Shown here one piece after another: positions 45,125-53,830 of a stretch of DNA of 64,000 nt (positions within the stretch are counted from its first letter, which is position 1; every line of letters starts with the position of its first letter). The notes beneath the pieces were generated by a model, which ran no database searches, was not told where the DNA came from, and worked only from the letters and a program-made list of their open reading frames with translations. The stretch is from contig NZ_AYTB01000015.1 of NCBI RefSeq assembly GCF_000505545.1, positions 186,001-250,000 of the forward strand, read 5' to 3'. Source of the stretch: Kurthia huakuii LAM0618. Its GTDB lineage: Bacteria; Bacillota; Bacilli; Bacillales_A; Planococcaceae. Both the position numbers and the translations under genes were made by a program.

Positions 45125-45724
45125 TTATTTTCGCATACCATCTAATAAGGTTTTTGTAAATAAATGCATCTCTGACTTCAAATCAAAATCCTCGGTATGA
45201 ATGAGCCAATCATAAACATTGGCGCGCATGGCTCGTTGCACCATTTTTTCAATATTTTCAAAGACAATATCTTCACGAAAAATGCCTTGTTCCACACCTT
45301 CCTGTAAATACATACGAATGAGCTCAAAAATAGTACGTTGTGGATGAATTAAGTAATGCACATGCTCGACTTGATTCGTCATCGCAGCTGTATAAACGGT
45401 GCGCATAATATCTTTACCGACGACGTTCACTAAATAATGCATTTGCTCATCATAAAGCGCTAAAATTTTATCAGCGGGATTTAATGTTGCATCAATTTTT
45501 TTCGCTGCATCGATATAATGCGTGTCAAATTCATGAAATTTTTCAAGAACAATATCATATTTTGTCGCGAAATGTGTGTAAAAAGTACCTTTTGAAACGC
45601 CGCAAGTTGTCGTGATTTGTGAAATTGAGACATGTTCAAAACCTCTTTTTGCAAAAAGTTTTAATGCCGTATCAAGTAGCTTCTGACGCGTTTCTAGCGC
45701 CTTTTTTTGTCGTTCTGTTATCAA
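45125..45724 (-). CDS. TetR family regulator, divergent from the mmsA-like gene
   Basis: The 199-residue protein has LLDTALKLFAKRGFEHVSIS and then TCGVSKGTFYTHFATKYDIV, the TetR DNA-binding part. The rest gives no ligand. It diverges from the semialdehyde dehydrogenase/alcohol dehydrogenase pair, with an operator-like palindrome at the promoter between them. Confidence 0.88.
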   Translation of the reverse strand: MITERQKKALETRQKLLDTALKLFAKRGFEHVSISQITTTCGVSKGTFYTHFATKYDIVLEKFHEFDTHYIDAAKKIDATLNPADKILALYDEQMHYLVNVVGKDIMRTVYTAAMTNQVEHVHYLIHPQRTIFELIRMYLQEGVEQGIFREDIVFENIEKMVQRAMRANVYDWLIHTEDFDLKSEMHLFTKTLLDGMRK

Positions 45725-45763
45725 AAAATCACTCCTTTTCTCTAAAAAACAAAAAAATTATCG

Positions 45764-45793
45764 TTGACGAATGAATTTTCTATCGTTTATGAT
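45764..45793 (+). promoter_or_regulatory. SigA promoter of the dehydrogenase pair
   Basis: TTGACG (45764-45769), an 18-base spacer and TATGAT (45788-45793). Confidence 0.55.
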
Positions 45794-45798
45794 TTAAG

Positions 45799-45810
45799 TG
45801 ACCGAGGTCA
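45799..45810. promoter_or_regulatory. Probable TetR operator at the transcription start
   Basis: TGACC-GA-GGTCA is an inverted repeat with 5-bp arms, placed 5 bases after the -10 box. Binding there would block transcription. This is the likely site of the divergent TetR. Confidence 0.55.
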
Positions 45811-45889
45811 GTGAAATAAGCATACGAGAAAAAAGTCTTTTTTTCTAGTGTATTTTCAGAATTTTTTAAAATTTAGGGAGGCGAATGGT

Positions 45890-47404
45890 ATGGAAGCAAC
45901 AGGAATTCAAACATTAACACATTTTATTGGTGGTGAGCGCGTAGAAGGGCAAAGTGGGCGATTTGGTGAAGTCTTTAATCCGACAACCGGAGAAGTCATC
46001 GCACAAGTGCCACTAGCAACAGCCGCAGAAACGCGTGAGGCAATTACACAAGCACAAGCAGCATTTCCAGCGTGGCGCGATGTATCGGTCGCAAAGCGTG
46101 CACAAATTGTATTAAATTTCCGCAATTTATTAACAGCGCATCTCGATGAATTAGTAGCGATTATTTGTCGCGAAAGTGGCAAGACAATTGAAGATGCTAA
46201 AGGTGAAATTACGCGTGGCATTGAATCTGTTGACCTAGCAATTGGTGCTCCGCATTTAGTGAAAGGGGAATATTCGGTCAATGTCGGGGGCAACATCAAC
46301 GCGTATTCAGCAAAGTATCCGCTCGGCGTTGTCGCTGCGATTTCACCGTTTAATTTCCCAATCATGGTCCCACTCGCACAAACAGCGATGGCGATTGCAG
46401 TTGGTAATGCAGTGATTTTAAAAGCTTCTGAAAAAGTACCGATGACAGCGTTATTTGTTAGTGAGCTATGGAAAAAAGCAGGTCTTCCAGCTGGTATTTG
46501 GACGGTTGTGAATGGCGATAAAGAGGCCGTTAATGAATTGTTAGAACACAAAGCAGTGAAGGCCATTTCGTTTGTTGGCTCGACATCCGTTGCGAAATAT
46601 ATTTATGAAACCGGCGCAAAATACGGCAAGCGTGTTACAGCACTTGGCGGTGGGAAAAACAATATGGTTGTCATGCCCGATGCAGATTTAGAGCAAGTTG
46701 CAGAAGCCTTTATGGGTGCAGCATACGGTGCGGCATCTCAGCGCTGTATGGCATTATCAACGATTATGCCAGTCGGACATGAAACAGCGGAGCGCCTAGT
46801 TACGATTTTAAAAGAAAAAGTGGTAGCGTTAAAAGTAGGTTCTTATGAGCAAGTGGATACGGATTTTGGTCCAGTTATTTCAGCGCAAGCGAAAGACATG
46901 ATGTTTGCGGCAATTGAAAAAGGTCAAGCAGAAGGTGTCGACATCGTTTGCGATGGCCGCGAGCTGGCGATTGTGAACGAATCAAAGGGCTTCTTTATTG
47001 GCCCAACGTTATTTGACCACGTAAAACCGGGCATGGATGTTTATGAGCAGGAGATTTTTGGACCGGTTCGTAATATTGTCCGCGTCGATACGTTAGACGA
47101 AGCGATTGCGTTAATTAATGAGCATGAACTAGGGAATGGTGTAACGATTTTTACGAATGATGGCTATGCATCACGCAAGTTTACAACGGAAATTGATGTG
47201 GGAATGGTTGGCGTCAATGTACCGATTCCGATTCCGGTAGGCTACCACAATTTTGCTGGTTTTAAAGATTCGCGCTTTGGTGAAGGGCATATGTTTGGCC
47301 CCGATCAGGCACGCTTCTTTACAAAAACAAAAACTGTGTCGGAACGCTGGCCAGAAGCAGGTTCGCAAATGGCTTCTACGTTTGCGTTTCCAAGCAATGA
47401 TTAA
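45890..47404 (+). CDS. Methylmalonate-semialdehyde dehydrogenase-like protein
   Basis: The 504-residue protein has FNFPIMVPLAQTAMAIAVGNAV, FVGSTSVAKYIYETGAKYGK, ALGGGKNNMVVMPDADLEQV in place of the usual ELGGK, and the catalytic Cys in AASQRCMALS, with PIPIPVGYHNFAGFKDS near the end. These mark the CoA-acylating MmsA/IolA group, which turns malonic or methylmalonic semialdehyde into acetyl- or propionyl-CoA. The ATG at 45890 has AGGGAGGCG upstream. Paired with an iron alcohol dehydrogenase. Confidence 0.87.
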   Translation: MEATGIQTLTHFIGGERVEGQSGRFGEVFNPTTGEVIAQVPLATAAETREAITQAQAAFPAWRDVSVAKRAQIVLNFRNLLTAHLDELVAIICRESGKTIEDAKGEITRGIESVDLAIGAPHLVKGEYSVNVGGNINAYSAKYPLGVVAAISPFNFPIMVPLAQTAMAIAVGNAVILKASEKVPMTALFVSELWKKAGLPAGIWTVVNGDKEAVNELLEHKAVKAISFVGSTSVAKYIYETGAKYGKRVTALGGGKNNMVVMPDADLEQVAEAFMGAAYGAASQRCMALSTIMPVGHETAERLVTILKEKVVALKVGSYEQVDTDFGPVISAQAKDMMFAAIEKGQAEGVDIVCDGRELAIVNESKGFFIGPTLFDHVKPGMDVYEQEIFGPVRNIVRVDTLDEAIALINEHELGNGVTIFTNDGYASRKFTTEIDVGMVGVNVPIPIPVGYHNFAGFKDSRFGEGHMFGPDQARFFTKTKTVSERWPEAGSQMASTFAFPSND

Positions 47405-47416
47405 GGGGGAATTTAC

Positions 47417-48577
47417 ATGGTATATACCGTACATTCTCCAGCAAAAATTGTTTACGGTAATGGCGCATTCGCTTCACTCGGTGACCATGCGCAAAAGCTC
47501 GGAACGAAAGCATTAATTATTAGCGATCCGATTATGGAGCATTTAGGTGTTGTCTCACAATGTGCGGCGTATTTAAAAATCGATTCCGTTGCTTATACGG
47601 GTGTGACGTCAGAACCACTCGATGTTTACGTAGATGAAGGCGTGGCATTACTGCGTGAGCATCAGTGCGATGTCATTGTATCGATTGGCGGAGGAAGTTG
47701 TATTGATACGGCAAAAGCGATAGCAGTCGTTGCCACAAATCGCGGTTATATTGGGGATTATATGCACGGGGCGATGCCGATTACTGAGCAGCCACTGCCG
47801 CATATTGCGATTCCAACAACGGCAGGGACGGGCAGTGAAGCGACCGATGTGACGGTCATTACAAATACGGCCGAAAATATTAAGATGATGATTAAAGATG
47901 CTGCGTTTATGCCTGAAGTGGCACTTGTAGATGCCGAGCTAACAGTATCATCACCGCGCCACATTACTGCTGCGACAGGTGTTGATGCAATGAGTCATGC
48001 CATTGAAAGTTTATTATCGCGTAAGGCACATCCATTTTCAAATCAATTGGCGTTATCAGCCATTGAATTGATTACCGCTAATTTATTATCCGCCTATAAA
48101 GATGGCCACAATTTAGCGTCGCGCGAGGCGATGTCACTCGGCTCGCTACAGGCGGGTATGGCGTTTTCAAATGCATCCGTCGCGCTCGTACATGGGATGT
48201 CGCGTCCAATTGGTGCGCTGTTTCACGTACCTCATGGCATTTCAAATGCGATGCTCTTGCCAGCTGTGCTTGAATTTTCGAAGGAAGCCTGCATTCCACA
48301 GCTTGCTAAAATGGCGCCATTTTTCATTGAGCAAACAAAGTATTTAAGCGATGTGGAACTAGCAGAGGAAGTCATCCAAGCGGTGAAGGCATTATGTCGC
48401 AGTTTAGACATTCCAAATTTAAAGGGCTACGGCATTGACGAAGCGGCATTTTATGACGCCATTCCAAAGATGGTCGTTGATGCGATAGCAAGTGGCAGTC
48501 CGGCAAATAATCCACGTATTCCGACAGAGTTGGAGCTTGTAGCATTATATAAGCAAGTATATCATTATACATTTTAG
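47417..48577 (+). CDS. Iron-containing alcohol dehydrogenase
   Basis: The 386-residue protein has SIGGGSCIDTAKA (NAD site), PTTAGTGSEATDV, the metal ligands in TGVDAMSHAIESLLSRKAHP and the C-terminal HGMSRPIGALFHVPHG. It interconverts an alcohol and an aldehyde or ketone. Its place after the MmsA-like gene and behind one promoter suggests that both act on the same hydroxy-acid or diol route, for example 3-hydroxy acid to semialdehyde to acyl-CoA. AGGGGGAA precedes the ATG. Confidence 0.9.
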   Translation: MVYTVHSPAKIVYGNGAFASLGDHAQKLGTKALIISDPIMEHLGVVSQCAAYLKIDSVAYTGVTSEPLDVYVDEGVALLREHQCDVIVSIGGGSCIDTAKAIAVVATNRGYIGDYMHGAMPITEQPLPHIAIPTTAGTGSEATDVTVITNTAENIKMMIKDAAFMPEVALVDAELTVSSPRHITAATGVDAMSHAIESLLSRKAHPFSNQLALSAIELITANLLSAYKDGHNLASREAMSLGSLQAGMAFSNASVALVHGMSRPIGALFHVPHGISNAMLLPAVLEFSKEACIPQLAKMAPFFIEQTKYLSDVELAEEVIQAVKALCRSLDIPNLKGYGIDEAAFYDAIPKMVVDAIASGSPANNPRIPTELELVALYKQVYHYTF

Positions 48578-48585
48578 GCGAGAAA

Positions 48586-48723
48586 AAAGAGGCTGGGACA
48601 TACGTGTAACAACACTCTCTCAGATGAGCATAAGAAAAACCGGAATCGCGCTGTGGCGCGGTTCCGGTTTTTTGTGGCGAACGCTAAAAAAAGAAAATGA
48701 ACTGTTTTGTCCCAGCCTCTTTT
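48586..48723 (-). repeat. 138-bp palindromic (MITE-like) repeat, copy 2, perfect ends
   Basis: Ends AAAAGAGGCTGGGACA and TGTCCCAGCCTCTTTT are a perfect 16-bp inverted pair. The inside is the reverse complement of copy 1 at 1340-1476 with few differences. The central hairpin (ACCGGAATCGCGC / GCGCGGTTCCGGT) plus T-runs makes it a terminator for both neighbouring genes, which converge on it. Confidence 0.85.
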
Positions 48724-48724
48724 G

Positions 48725-49045
48725 TTATTTATAATAAGCTAAAATACTACTTAAACGTAGTAGATGACTCATATCACCTTTAGATTTTAGCTTGCCCATC
48801 AAGAACGCTGTTTGTGGATTCATTTGTCCGGTTGTGAGCTGCTTAAAATTTTCCGTTGAAATCGTCACCGTACAATCGGGTGCTTGTGCATCTGTGGCGA
48901 TATGAGCGCCATTTCCATCAAATGAAACGAGCGCTGTATCCTCGGTATCGGTAAAATTAAATTGAATCCGTGCATTGTAGCCCTTTAAACCTGCTGAATC
49001 GTCGTGAATTTTCGAAAGAAACGTATCAATTGCCTGGTTTGACAT
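48725..49045 (-). CDS. SCP2 sterol-binding domain protein
   Basis: The 106-residue protein fits one SCP2 domain, with ARIQFNFTDTEDTALVSFDGNGAH, DCTVTISTENFKQLTTGQMNPQTAFLMGKLKSKGDMSHLLRL; the GKLKxKGDM segment is the family mark. Small bacterial SCP2 proteins bind lipids or fatty acyl chains. AGGTGT precedes the ATG. It stands alone. Confidence 0.85.
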   Translation of the reverse strand: MSNQAIDTFLSKIHDDSAGLKGYNARIQFNFTDTEDTALVSFDGNGAHIATDAQAPDCTVTISTENFKQLTTGQMNPQTAFLMGKLKSKGDMSHLLRLSSILAYYK

Positions 49046-49293
49046 GACAACACCTCCGCATTTTCTTTTATCATAAAGTAAATTCTAAAAATTTACAATT
49101 TCTCGTTTAAAAAATGACCGCATAAGCCATTGAAAAGATTCGTTCAATATTTCTAATCTAATGCTAAAAATAGAGGAACTATGAACCGTTCGTACTGATT
49201 TAAGCTAAATATTAAAATGGAAGCATTTTAATAGCGTATAATGATGCGGAATGATAAAAATCATGCGCAAGTTACATAAGGGGTGACGCGATA

Positions 49294-50184
49294 ATGGAAT
49301 GGCATCATTTTCATTATTTTAAAGTTTTAGCAGAGATGGAACATATGACGCGAGCAGCAGAGAAGCTTTCGGTGTCGCAACCTGCATTGAGCCGAGCGAT
49401 TATGCGAATTGAGGAAGAAATGGGCGTGGCGTTATTTGATCGCAACGGACGCTCCATTCGCTTAAATAAATTTGGTGAATTATTTTTAGAAAGTACCAAC
49501 CATATTATTTTAGAAATGGACACTGTAAAAACGCGTTTGTCAGAGATGAGAGGTGTTGAAACGGGTGAGGTGACACTTGGTTTTCTTCATACAGTTGGCG
49601 CGACGTATTTATCGCTCTTTATGAAGGAGTTTAAAGAGATGCATCCAAACGTCCGCGTCAAGCTAGTACAAAATAATTCACAGGCGTTAAAAAATTTGTT
49701 GGCGCAAGGCATTATCGATTTATGCGTGACGACACCTGTTGCGACCGAAAAAAATATCGAGTGGCAACCGCTGTTAACAGAAGAGCTATTTGTGACATTG
49801 CCGCGCACACATCCATTAGCGAATCGTGAAATGCTGACCGTCAAAGAATTAAAGCATGAAACGTTTATTTTATTAAAAGAAGGCTTTGCATTGCGCCATT
49901 TATCAAATGATTTGCTAAAAGAAGCGGGTATTGAAGTGACGATTAGCTTTGAAGGTGAAGAAGTTCAAACAATTGCAAGTTTCGTCGCTGCTAACTTAGG
50001 TATTTCTTTTTTACCAAAGCTAACGCATCTGACGTTTAATGACCTTATTCAAATTCCAATTGAAGGAAAAAAGGCCGAGCGTCAAATTGGGATTTGTTCA
50101 AATAAGGACGTTGTCGAAACGGCTGTTGTACGCGAAATGAAAGAACAGCTTGTGCATTATTTTAAAGATTTTCATGAACGGTAA
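49294..50184 (+). CDS. LysR family transcriptional regulator
   Basis: The 296-residue protein starts MEWHHFHYFKVLAEMEHMTR with the LysR helix-turn-helix AAEKLSVSQPALSRAIMRIEEEMGVALF, and a periplasmic-binding-like effector domain (about 90-290). GGGGTGA precedes the ATG. Divergent from the SCP2 gene, which it may regulate. The effector is unknown. Confidence 0.9.
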   Translation: MEWHHFHYFKVLAEMEHMTRAAEKLSVSQPALSRAIMRIEEEMGVALFDRNGRSIRLNKFGELFLESTNHIILEMDTVKTRLSEMRGVETGEVTLGFLHTVGATYLSLFMKEFKEMHPNVRVKLVQNNSQALKNLLAQGIIDLCVTTPVATEKNIEWQPLLTEELFVTLPRTHPLANREMLTVKELKHETFILLKEGFALRHLSNDLLKEAGIEVTISFEGEEVQTIASFVAANLGISFLPKLTHLTFNDLIQIPIEGKKAERQIGICSNKDVVETAVVREMKEQLVHYFKDFHER

Positions 50185-50224
50185 AAAAAGAGGCGGATTG
50201 CTTAAATGCAGTCCGCCTCTTTTT
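50183..50224. terminator. Terminator between convergent genes
   Basis: Arms AAAAAGAGGCGGA and TCCGCCTCTTTTT around a 14-base loop. Confidence 0.8.
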
Positions 50225-51719
50225 AGTCGTTTAATGTCGCTACTTCAGCTAGCTGTGTACTCATTTCTTGAATATGCTCAACAGCGGTTGTGACAGAATC
50301 ACTTAATGATTTTTGCGTTGAAACAAGCTCATTAATATGCGTCATATGCGTTAAAATCGTATCAATTTGCCCTTTTAAATCCGTTAAACTTTGCTCGATA
50401 TCTTCTGTCGCATGAGCGCTGTTTAAAGCTAATTTTCGCACTTGCTCGGCGACAACCGCAAAGCCTTTGCCATGCTCACCTGCGCGCGCTGATTCAATCG
50501 CCGCATTTAAGCCTAATAAATTTGTTTCATCCGCAATGCCACGGATCATCGTCGAAATATCTTTTGTATTATCGGCACTTTGATGAGCGTCGTTGGCAGC
50601 TGTGGCGGATTGTTGTTGTGCATTTGTCAGCTCCCCAACATGATTTTGCATATCTTGCATGGCGGACGTCATTTCATCGATGCTGGCATTTAATTGCTGA
50701 ATACCGGCTTTCATATGCTCTGAACGTTCCTTTTCCTGACTTTCTAACGTAATATCGCGCATGACACCAACAATGCGTTGAATCGTACCTTCTTCATCAC
50801 ACGTTACAATGACGCGATTACTCATCGCAATGTAATGACCATGATAATTACGCACGCGGTATAATAACTCACATTGCGCTTTTCCTGTACGTTTTGCGTC
50901 GTTTAAACAAGTTTTGAAAAGAGGGGTTGTGCCATCGCGATCAGTAGGATGCACAAGGTTTGCAAAATCTTTATACGTTTGAGGTTGCGTCACTTCGGTA
51001 TAACCAAATGCCGTCAAAAATTGCTCTGAAAACCACACTGTATTTTGCGCGTCGGATAAATTATGTGGATTGCCCACATTTACATTCCACGGCGATTCAT
51101 ACATGACATCGGTAATTAAAGCGTATTTTTCGAGCTGGTGTTCAATGCGTTGCTGTGCAGTTAATTGTTCTGTTAAATCGTGTACAACACCATAACATTG
51201 CAGTAACTTCCCTTGTTCATAAACAAATTGAATTTGACAGTCGGCATGGAGAATATCATTAAATGTTGTGACAAGGCGACATTGCTGTTCGATGCGTGGT
51301 GCGGCCGTTTGGATTGCCTGTGCCAGCGCATTTGAAACGCGCGCTTGATCTTCAGCGTGGACAAATTGCATAATTGAAAAATCATTGCCGGACATTTTTA
51401 ACAGCGCTTTTAATTCATCGCTCGCATACGTCACATTATGTGAATCATGCAACTCGCCATGTGCTACGTCAACGACCCAATAACCGGTGTTAGCTACACG
51501 ACAAATCGTTGAAAATAATTGATCTGCTTGTTCAATTCGCTTTGTAGCATAGGTGTAGTGTGCAGTTAATGTTTCGATGAGTTGTTGTTCTTTAGGGGAG
51601 AGGTTTTCGACAGCGAACGGTTGGATAGGCCCAGTGTCGATTTGTTCAGCGAACGTTTCGATTGCTGCTAAAAACGGAGAGGAACTTCCTTTTGATGGTG
51701 TTTGTAAAAATGAGAACAT
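50223..51719 (-). CDS. Soluble chemoreceptor with two PAS domains
   Basis: The 498-residue protein has no membrane helix. PAS domains lie at about 70-195 and 215-345, each followed by a PAC-like GVVHDLTEQ or GVMRDITLE end. A short signalling domain carries the methyl-accepting hairpin tip [35 protein letters not shown]. It probably senses an internal redox or small-molecule cue and signals to CheA. ATG 51719 has AGAGGGG upstream. The hydrophilic N-terminal 40 residues are of unknown role. Confidence 0.88.
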   Translation of the reverse strand: MFSFLQTPSKGSSSPFLAAIETFAEQIDTGPIQPFAVENLSPKEQQLIETLTAHYTYATKRIEQADQLFSTICRVANTGYWVVDVAHGELHDSHNVTYASDELKALLKMSGNDFSIMQFVHAEDQARVSNALAQAIQTAAPRIEQQCRLVTTFNDILHADCQIQFVYEQGKLLQCYGVVHDLTEQLTAQQRIEHQLEKYALITDVMYESPWNVNVGNPHNLSDAQNTVWFSEQFLTAFGYTEVTQPQTYKDFANLVHPTDRDGTTPLFKTCLNDAKRTGKAQCELLYRVRNYHGHYIAMSNRVIVTCDEEGTIQRIVGVMRDITLESQEKERSEHMKAGIQQLNASIDEMTSAMQDMQNHVGELTNAQQQSATAANDAHQSADNTKDISTMIRGIADETNLLGLNAAIESARAGEHGKGFAVVAEQVRKLALNSAHATEDIEQSLTDLKGQIDTILTHMTHINELVSTQKSLSDSVTTAVEHIQEMSTQLAEVATLND

Positions 51720-52313
51720 ATTACCCCTCTTTTCCAAGTATATTTATGATTAATTTACTATATTTTGACATAAAAAACAATAAAAGTTTCAAAAATTTTC
51801 AATGCATAACGCTTGAATGGGTCTTAAAGGGTGGTTTCGTGTAGTTACTTTCTTTAAACTAATTTTCCAATTTAATGGCCGTATGTTCATCATTTTAAAT
51901 TAAAATTTCAATGATTGAACTGCCATTCATAAGGAATTAGCATTACATGAGATGAGAAATATATGTCATACGGTACAAAAATTAGAAAAAAGCTACACAA
52001 AGTAGAAAAAAAGAGTTAAAATGGTTAAGAACTAGTGGAAAAGATTTTTTAATGGAGAAAAATCAATAGGCTTTACTAGGAAATGCAGCGGAAACATTTT
52101 CTATAATCCTTTGCTAGTCAAATCCCTATTTGAAATGCCTAACCAGTTGGGCGCTGGTGCTAGCCTAAGCAAAAACGTCCAATGCAATTTGTTACACGGT
52201 AAATCCCTTACCGCATACCAAACCTCTATCACAAAACAACGGCGCCTTTTCCATGTGGGGAGGCGTCTTTGTTGCTATTATAGAGAAAAAATCTGTTAAA
52301 GGAGGACACTTAA
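51720..52313. other. Gene-free stretch with a structured right half
   Basis: The left part (51720-52015) is plain AT-rich DNA. The right part holds several hairpins and a terminator and is listed as a candidate RNA (52020-52275). An open frame of 62 codons at 52111-52299 lies across these hairpins, has no ribosome binding site and is not believed. Confidence 0.5.
52020..52275 (+). ncRNA. Candidate structured small RNA or leader
   Basis: Hairpins in order: ACTAG/CTAGT (52075-52118) enclosing AGGAAATG/CATTTTCT, TCAAAT-CCCT-ATTTGA (52118-52133), ACCAG/CTGGT (52142-52158), CGGTAA-ATCCC-TTACCG (52197-52213), then a terminator stem GGCGCCT/AGGCGTC (52241-52267) and TTTGTT. Two hairpins expose the same AATCCCT loop. 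C-rich loops of this type are used by known Firmicute small RNAs such as RsaE/RoxS to pair with ribosome binding sites. It matches no RNA family I can name. Confidence 0.35.
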
Positions 52314-52784
52314 ATGCAACGCAATATTTCTTTTTCTAGTGTACAAACGCATTTACATAGTTGTTCTTTTACGCAATTAAAAACCATTTGGATGCAATTA
52401 ATTGAGGAGTTTTGTACAAATGCAACGACTTTTTCTTTTTTGTGGAAAACGTCTGAGCGTGCACATTTTGAACGTTTACAGGGCAATCATTATTATTATG
52501 AAATACACGACTTATATGCACCGATGCCAGACATTATGAAAGCAGTTCAGCAAATAAAGTGGCAGGAGCGAGGGTATGTACAAAATTTATGGGATTCGCC
52601 ACCGAACCATGATGACATCATTCAGTTAATTTTAAGCATGCTGGAGTTTCGAGTGGACAATGAGGAAGCGGAGCGAGTGCAACATGAGTTGCTCGCAAAT
52701 CATGTGTTGCAACTCAAAGTTGAAAATGCGATGGTGAACGAATTATTAACATATGGCACAACATCGATTAAATATGTTTTGTAA
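52314..52784 (+). CDS. Unrecognised 156-residue protein
   Basis: The protein is soluble and alpha-rich, with SFTQLKTIWMQLIEEFC, HYYYEIHDLYAPMPDIMKAVQQIKW and a helical Glu-rich C-terminus. AAAGGAGG lies 10 bases before the ATG. It starts about 40 bases after the candidate RNA terminator and ends before a shared terminator with trxA. No family could be assigned. Confidence 0.55.
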   Translation: MQRNISFSSVQTHLHSCSFTQLKTIWMQLIEEFCTNATTFSFLWKTSERAHFERLQGNHYYYEIHDLYAPMPDIMKAVQQIKWQERGYVQNLWDSPPNHDDIIQLILSMLEFRVDNEEAERVQHELLANHVLQLKVENAMVNELLTYGTTSIKYVL

Positions 52785-52793
52785 AGAAATGCT

Positions 52794-52830
52794 AAAAAAC
52801 AGGAGCCGCACACGCGACTCCTGTTTTTTT
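52794..52830. terminator. Bidirectional terminator, GGARTCGC-like family
   Basis: Arms AAACAGGAGCCGC and GCGACTCCTGTTT around ACAC, with A- and T-runs. Serves the gene at 52314 and trxA. Confidence 0.8.
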
Positions 52831-53137
52831 AACGATAGCTATTAATGAAGTCGGTTAAAGCTTCTTTTGGTTGGAAACCGCCTGTTTTCGCAATGACGTC
52901 GCCATCTTTCATTAATAATAATGTAGGCACAGACATAATGTCGTATTCGCCAGCTGTTGCAGGATTTTCTTCTACTTCTAGTTTTACAATCGGCACATCG
53001 ATTTCTTCAGCTAATTCTTCTAATACAGGTGCAAGCATTTTACAAGGACCACACCATGTTGCCCAAAAATCAACGAGTACAAGGCCGGTTTTCGTCTCGT
53101 CATAAAAAGTTTGATCTGTCGCATTAATTAGTGACAT
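52829..53137 (-). CDS. trxA: Thioredoxin
   Basis: The 102-residue protein has the active site WATWCGPCKM (about 27-36), the cis-Pro in SVPTLLLMKDG and usual length. It reduces disulphides in the cytosol with thioredoxin reductase. AAAGGAGG precedes the ATG. A second, stand-alone thioredoxin gene elsewhere is possible. Confidence 0.92.
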   Translation of the reverse strand: MSLINATDQTFYDETKTGLVLVDFWATWCGPCKMLAPVLEELAEEIDVPIVKLEVEENPATAGEYDIMSVPTLLLMKDGDVIAKTGGFQPKEALTDFINSYR

Positions 53138-53232
53138 AACAAATTCCTCCTTTGATATCTCTTTTATTTTAGCATGTCAGCTGTTTAAATAGTTGTAAAT
53201 AGGTTAACTACTTTATAAGGGAGGAAATCTAC

Positions 53233-53436
53233 ATGATGAAATTATTATGGATACCAATTGTCTTATATTTAGTAGCACTAGGTGTTTTTCTAACGAGATC
53301 AACTACTCGCGAGACAGATGAGGGCTTTGCTGCGCAATTATTAGCAGGCCAAGGTTTAGCTCTACCGATTTTTTTCTTTGCATTTCTATTTATTTGGTTT
53401 TTTAATCATCGAAAAAATAGTCGGAAAAATAATTAA
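53233..53436 (+). CDS. Small two-helix membrane protein
   Basis: The 67-residue protein has helices at about 3-20 and 41-60, joined by a charged loop, and a basic Asn-rich tail. GGGAGG precedes the ATG-ATG start, of which the first is taken. The next gene follows after 30 bases, so both are likely one operon. Family unknown. Confidence 0.55.
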   Translation: MMKLLWIPIVLYLVALGVFLTRSTTRETDEGFAAQLLAGQGLALPIFFFAFLFIWFFNHRKNSRKNN

Positions 53437-53466
53437 AAGGTTTAATTTAAAAGGAGGTCATTCATC

Positions 53467-53706
53467 ATGGCAGATCACATGAAAAAAGATGATAAGAAAA
53501 AAGATACTGATTTTAAACGTATGGATAGCCCTGATCAAGTTAATTCTGACACAGAAAGCTTATTCGATAAAGATGAACAAATGAAACATGTGGACCCAAT
53601 TCCTATGGAAGAATTAAACGAGAAAGTAAAAGATGAAAAATTAGAAAACCGTGAAAAAACAAAAAACACGTCTTCTAGTTCAAAAAAATATAAACATGAC
53701 CATTAA
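53467..53706 (+). CDS. Small hydrophilic, highly charged protein
   Basis: The 79-residue protein is almost free of hydrophobic residues. It has Lys/Asp blocks (MKKDDKKKDTDFKR) and a Ser/Lys/His tail. It is probably disordered. AAAGGAGG precedes the ATG. A stress-related role is common for such proteins, but no evidence is visible here. Confidence 0.55.
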   Translation: MADHMKKDDKKKDTDFKRMDSPDQVNSDTESLFDKDEQMKHVDPIPMEELNEKVKDEKLENREKTKNTSSSSKKYKHDH

Positions 53707-53708
53707 AA

Positions 53709-53745
53709 TAAAGGAGCATCGTCTAACAAGTCGATGCTCCTTTTT
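53709..53745 (+). terminator. Intrinsic terminator
   Basis: Arms AAAGGAGCATCG and CGATGCTCCTTT, then TT. Confidence 0.8.
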
Positions 53746-53786
53746 ATAGGGCTAAAGCTTGTTTGAGAAAACTATTAGCACAAACT

Positions 53787-53825
53787 AAAAATACTTCCAA
53801 ACGATTAACCGTTTGGAAGTATTTT
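53787..53825 (-). terminator. Terminator of the pseudo-hydrolase gene
   Basis: Arms AAAATACTTCCAAACG and CGTTTGGAAGTATTTT around ATTAAC. Confidence 0.75.
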
Positions 53826-53830
53826 GTCAT

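Noticed and set aside
45907-46566. Open frame of 219 codons opposite the mmsA-like gene
   Set aside because: Antisense shadow; the plus-strand gene has full family motifs over this stretch.
52111-52299. Open frame of 62 codons before the gene at 52314
   Set aside because: It crosses several hairpins and a terminator, starts at an ATG without a ribosome binding site and shows no conserved motif.
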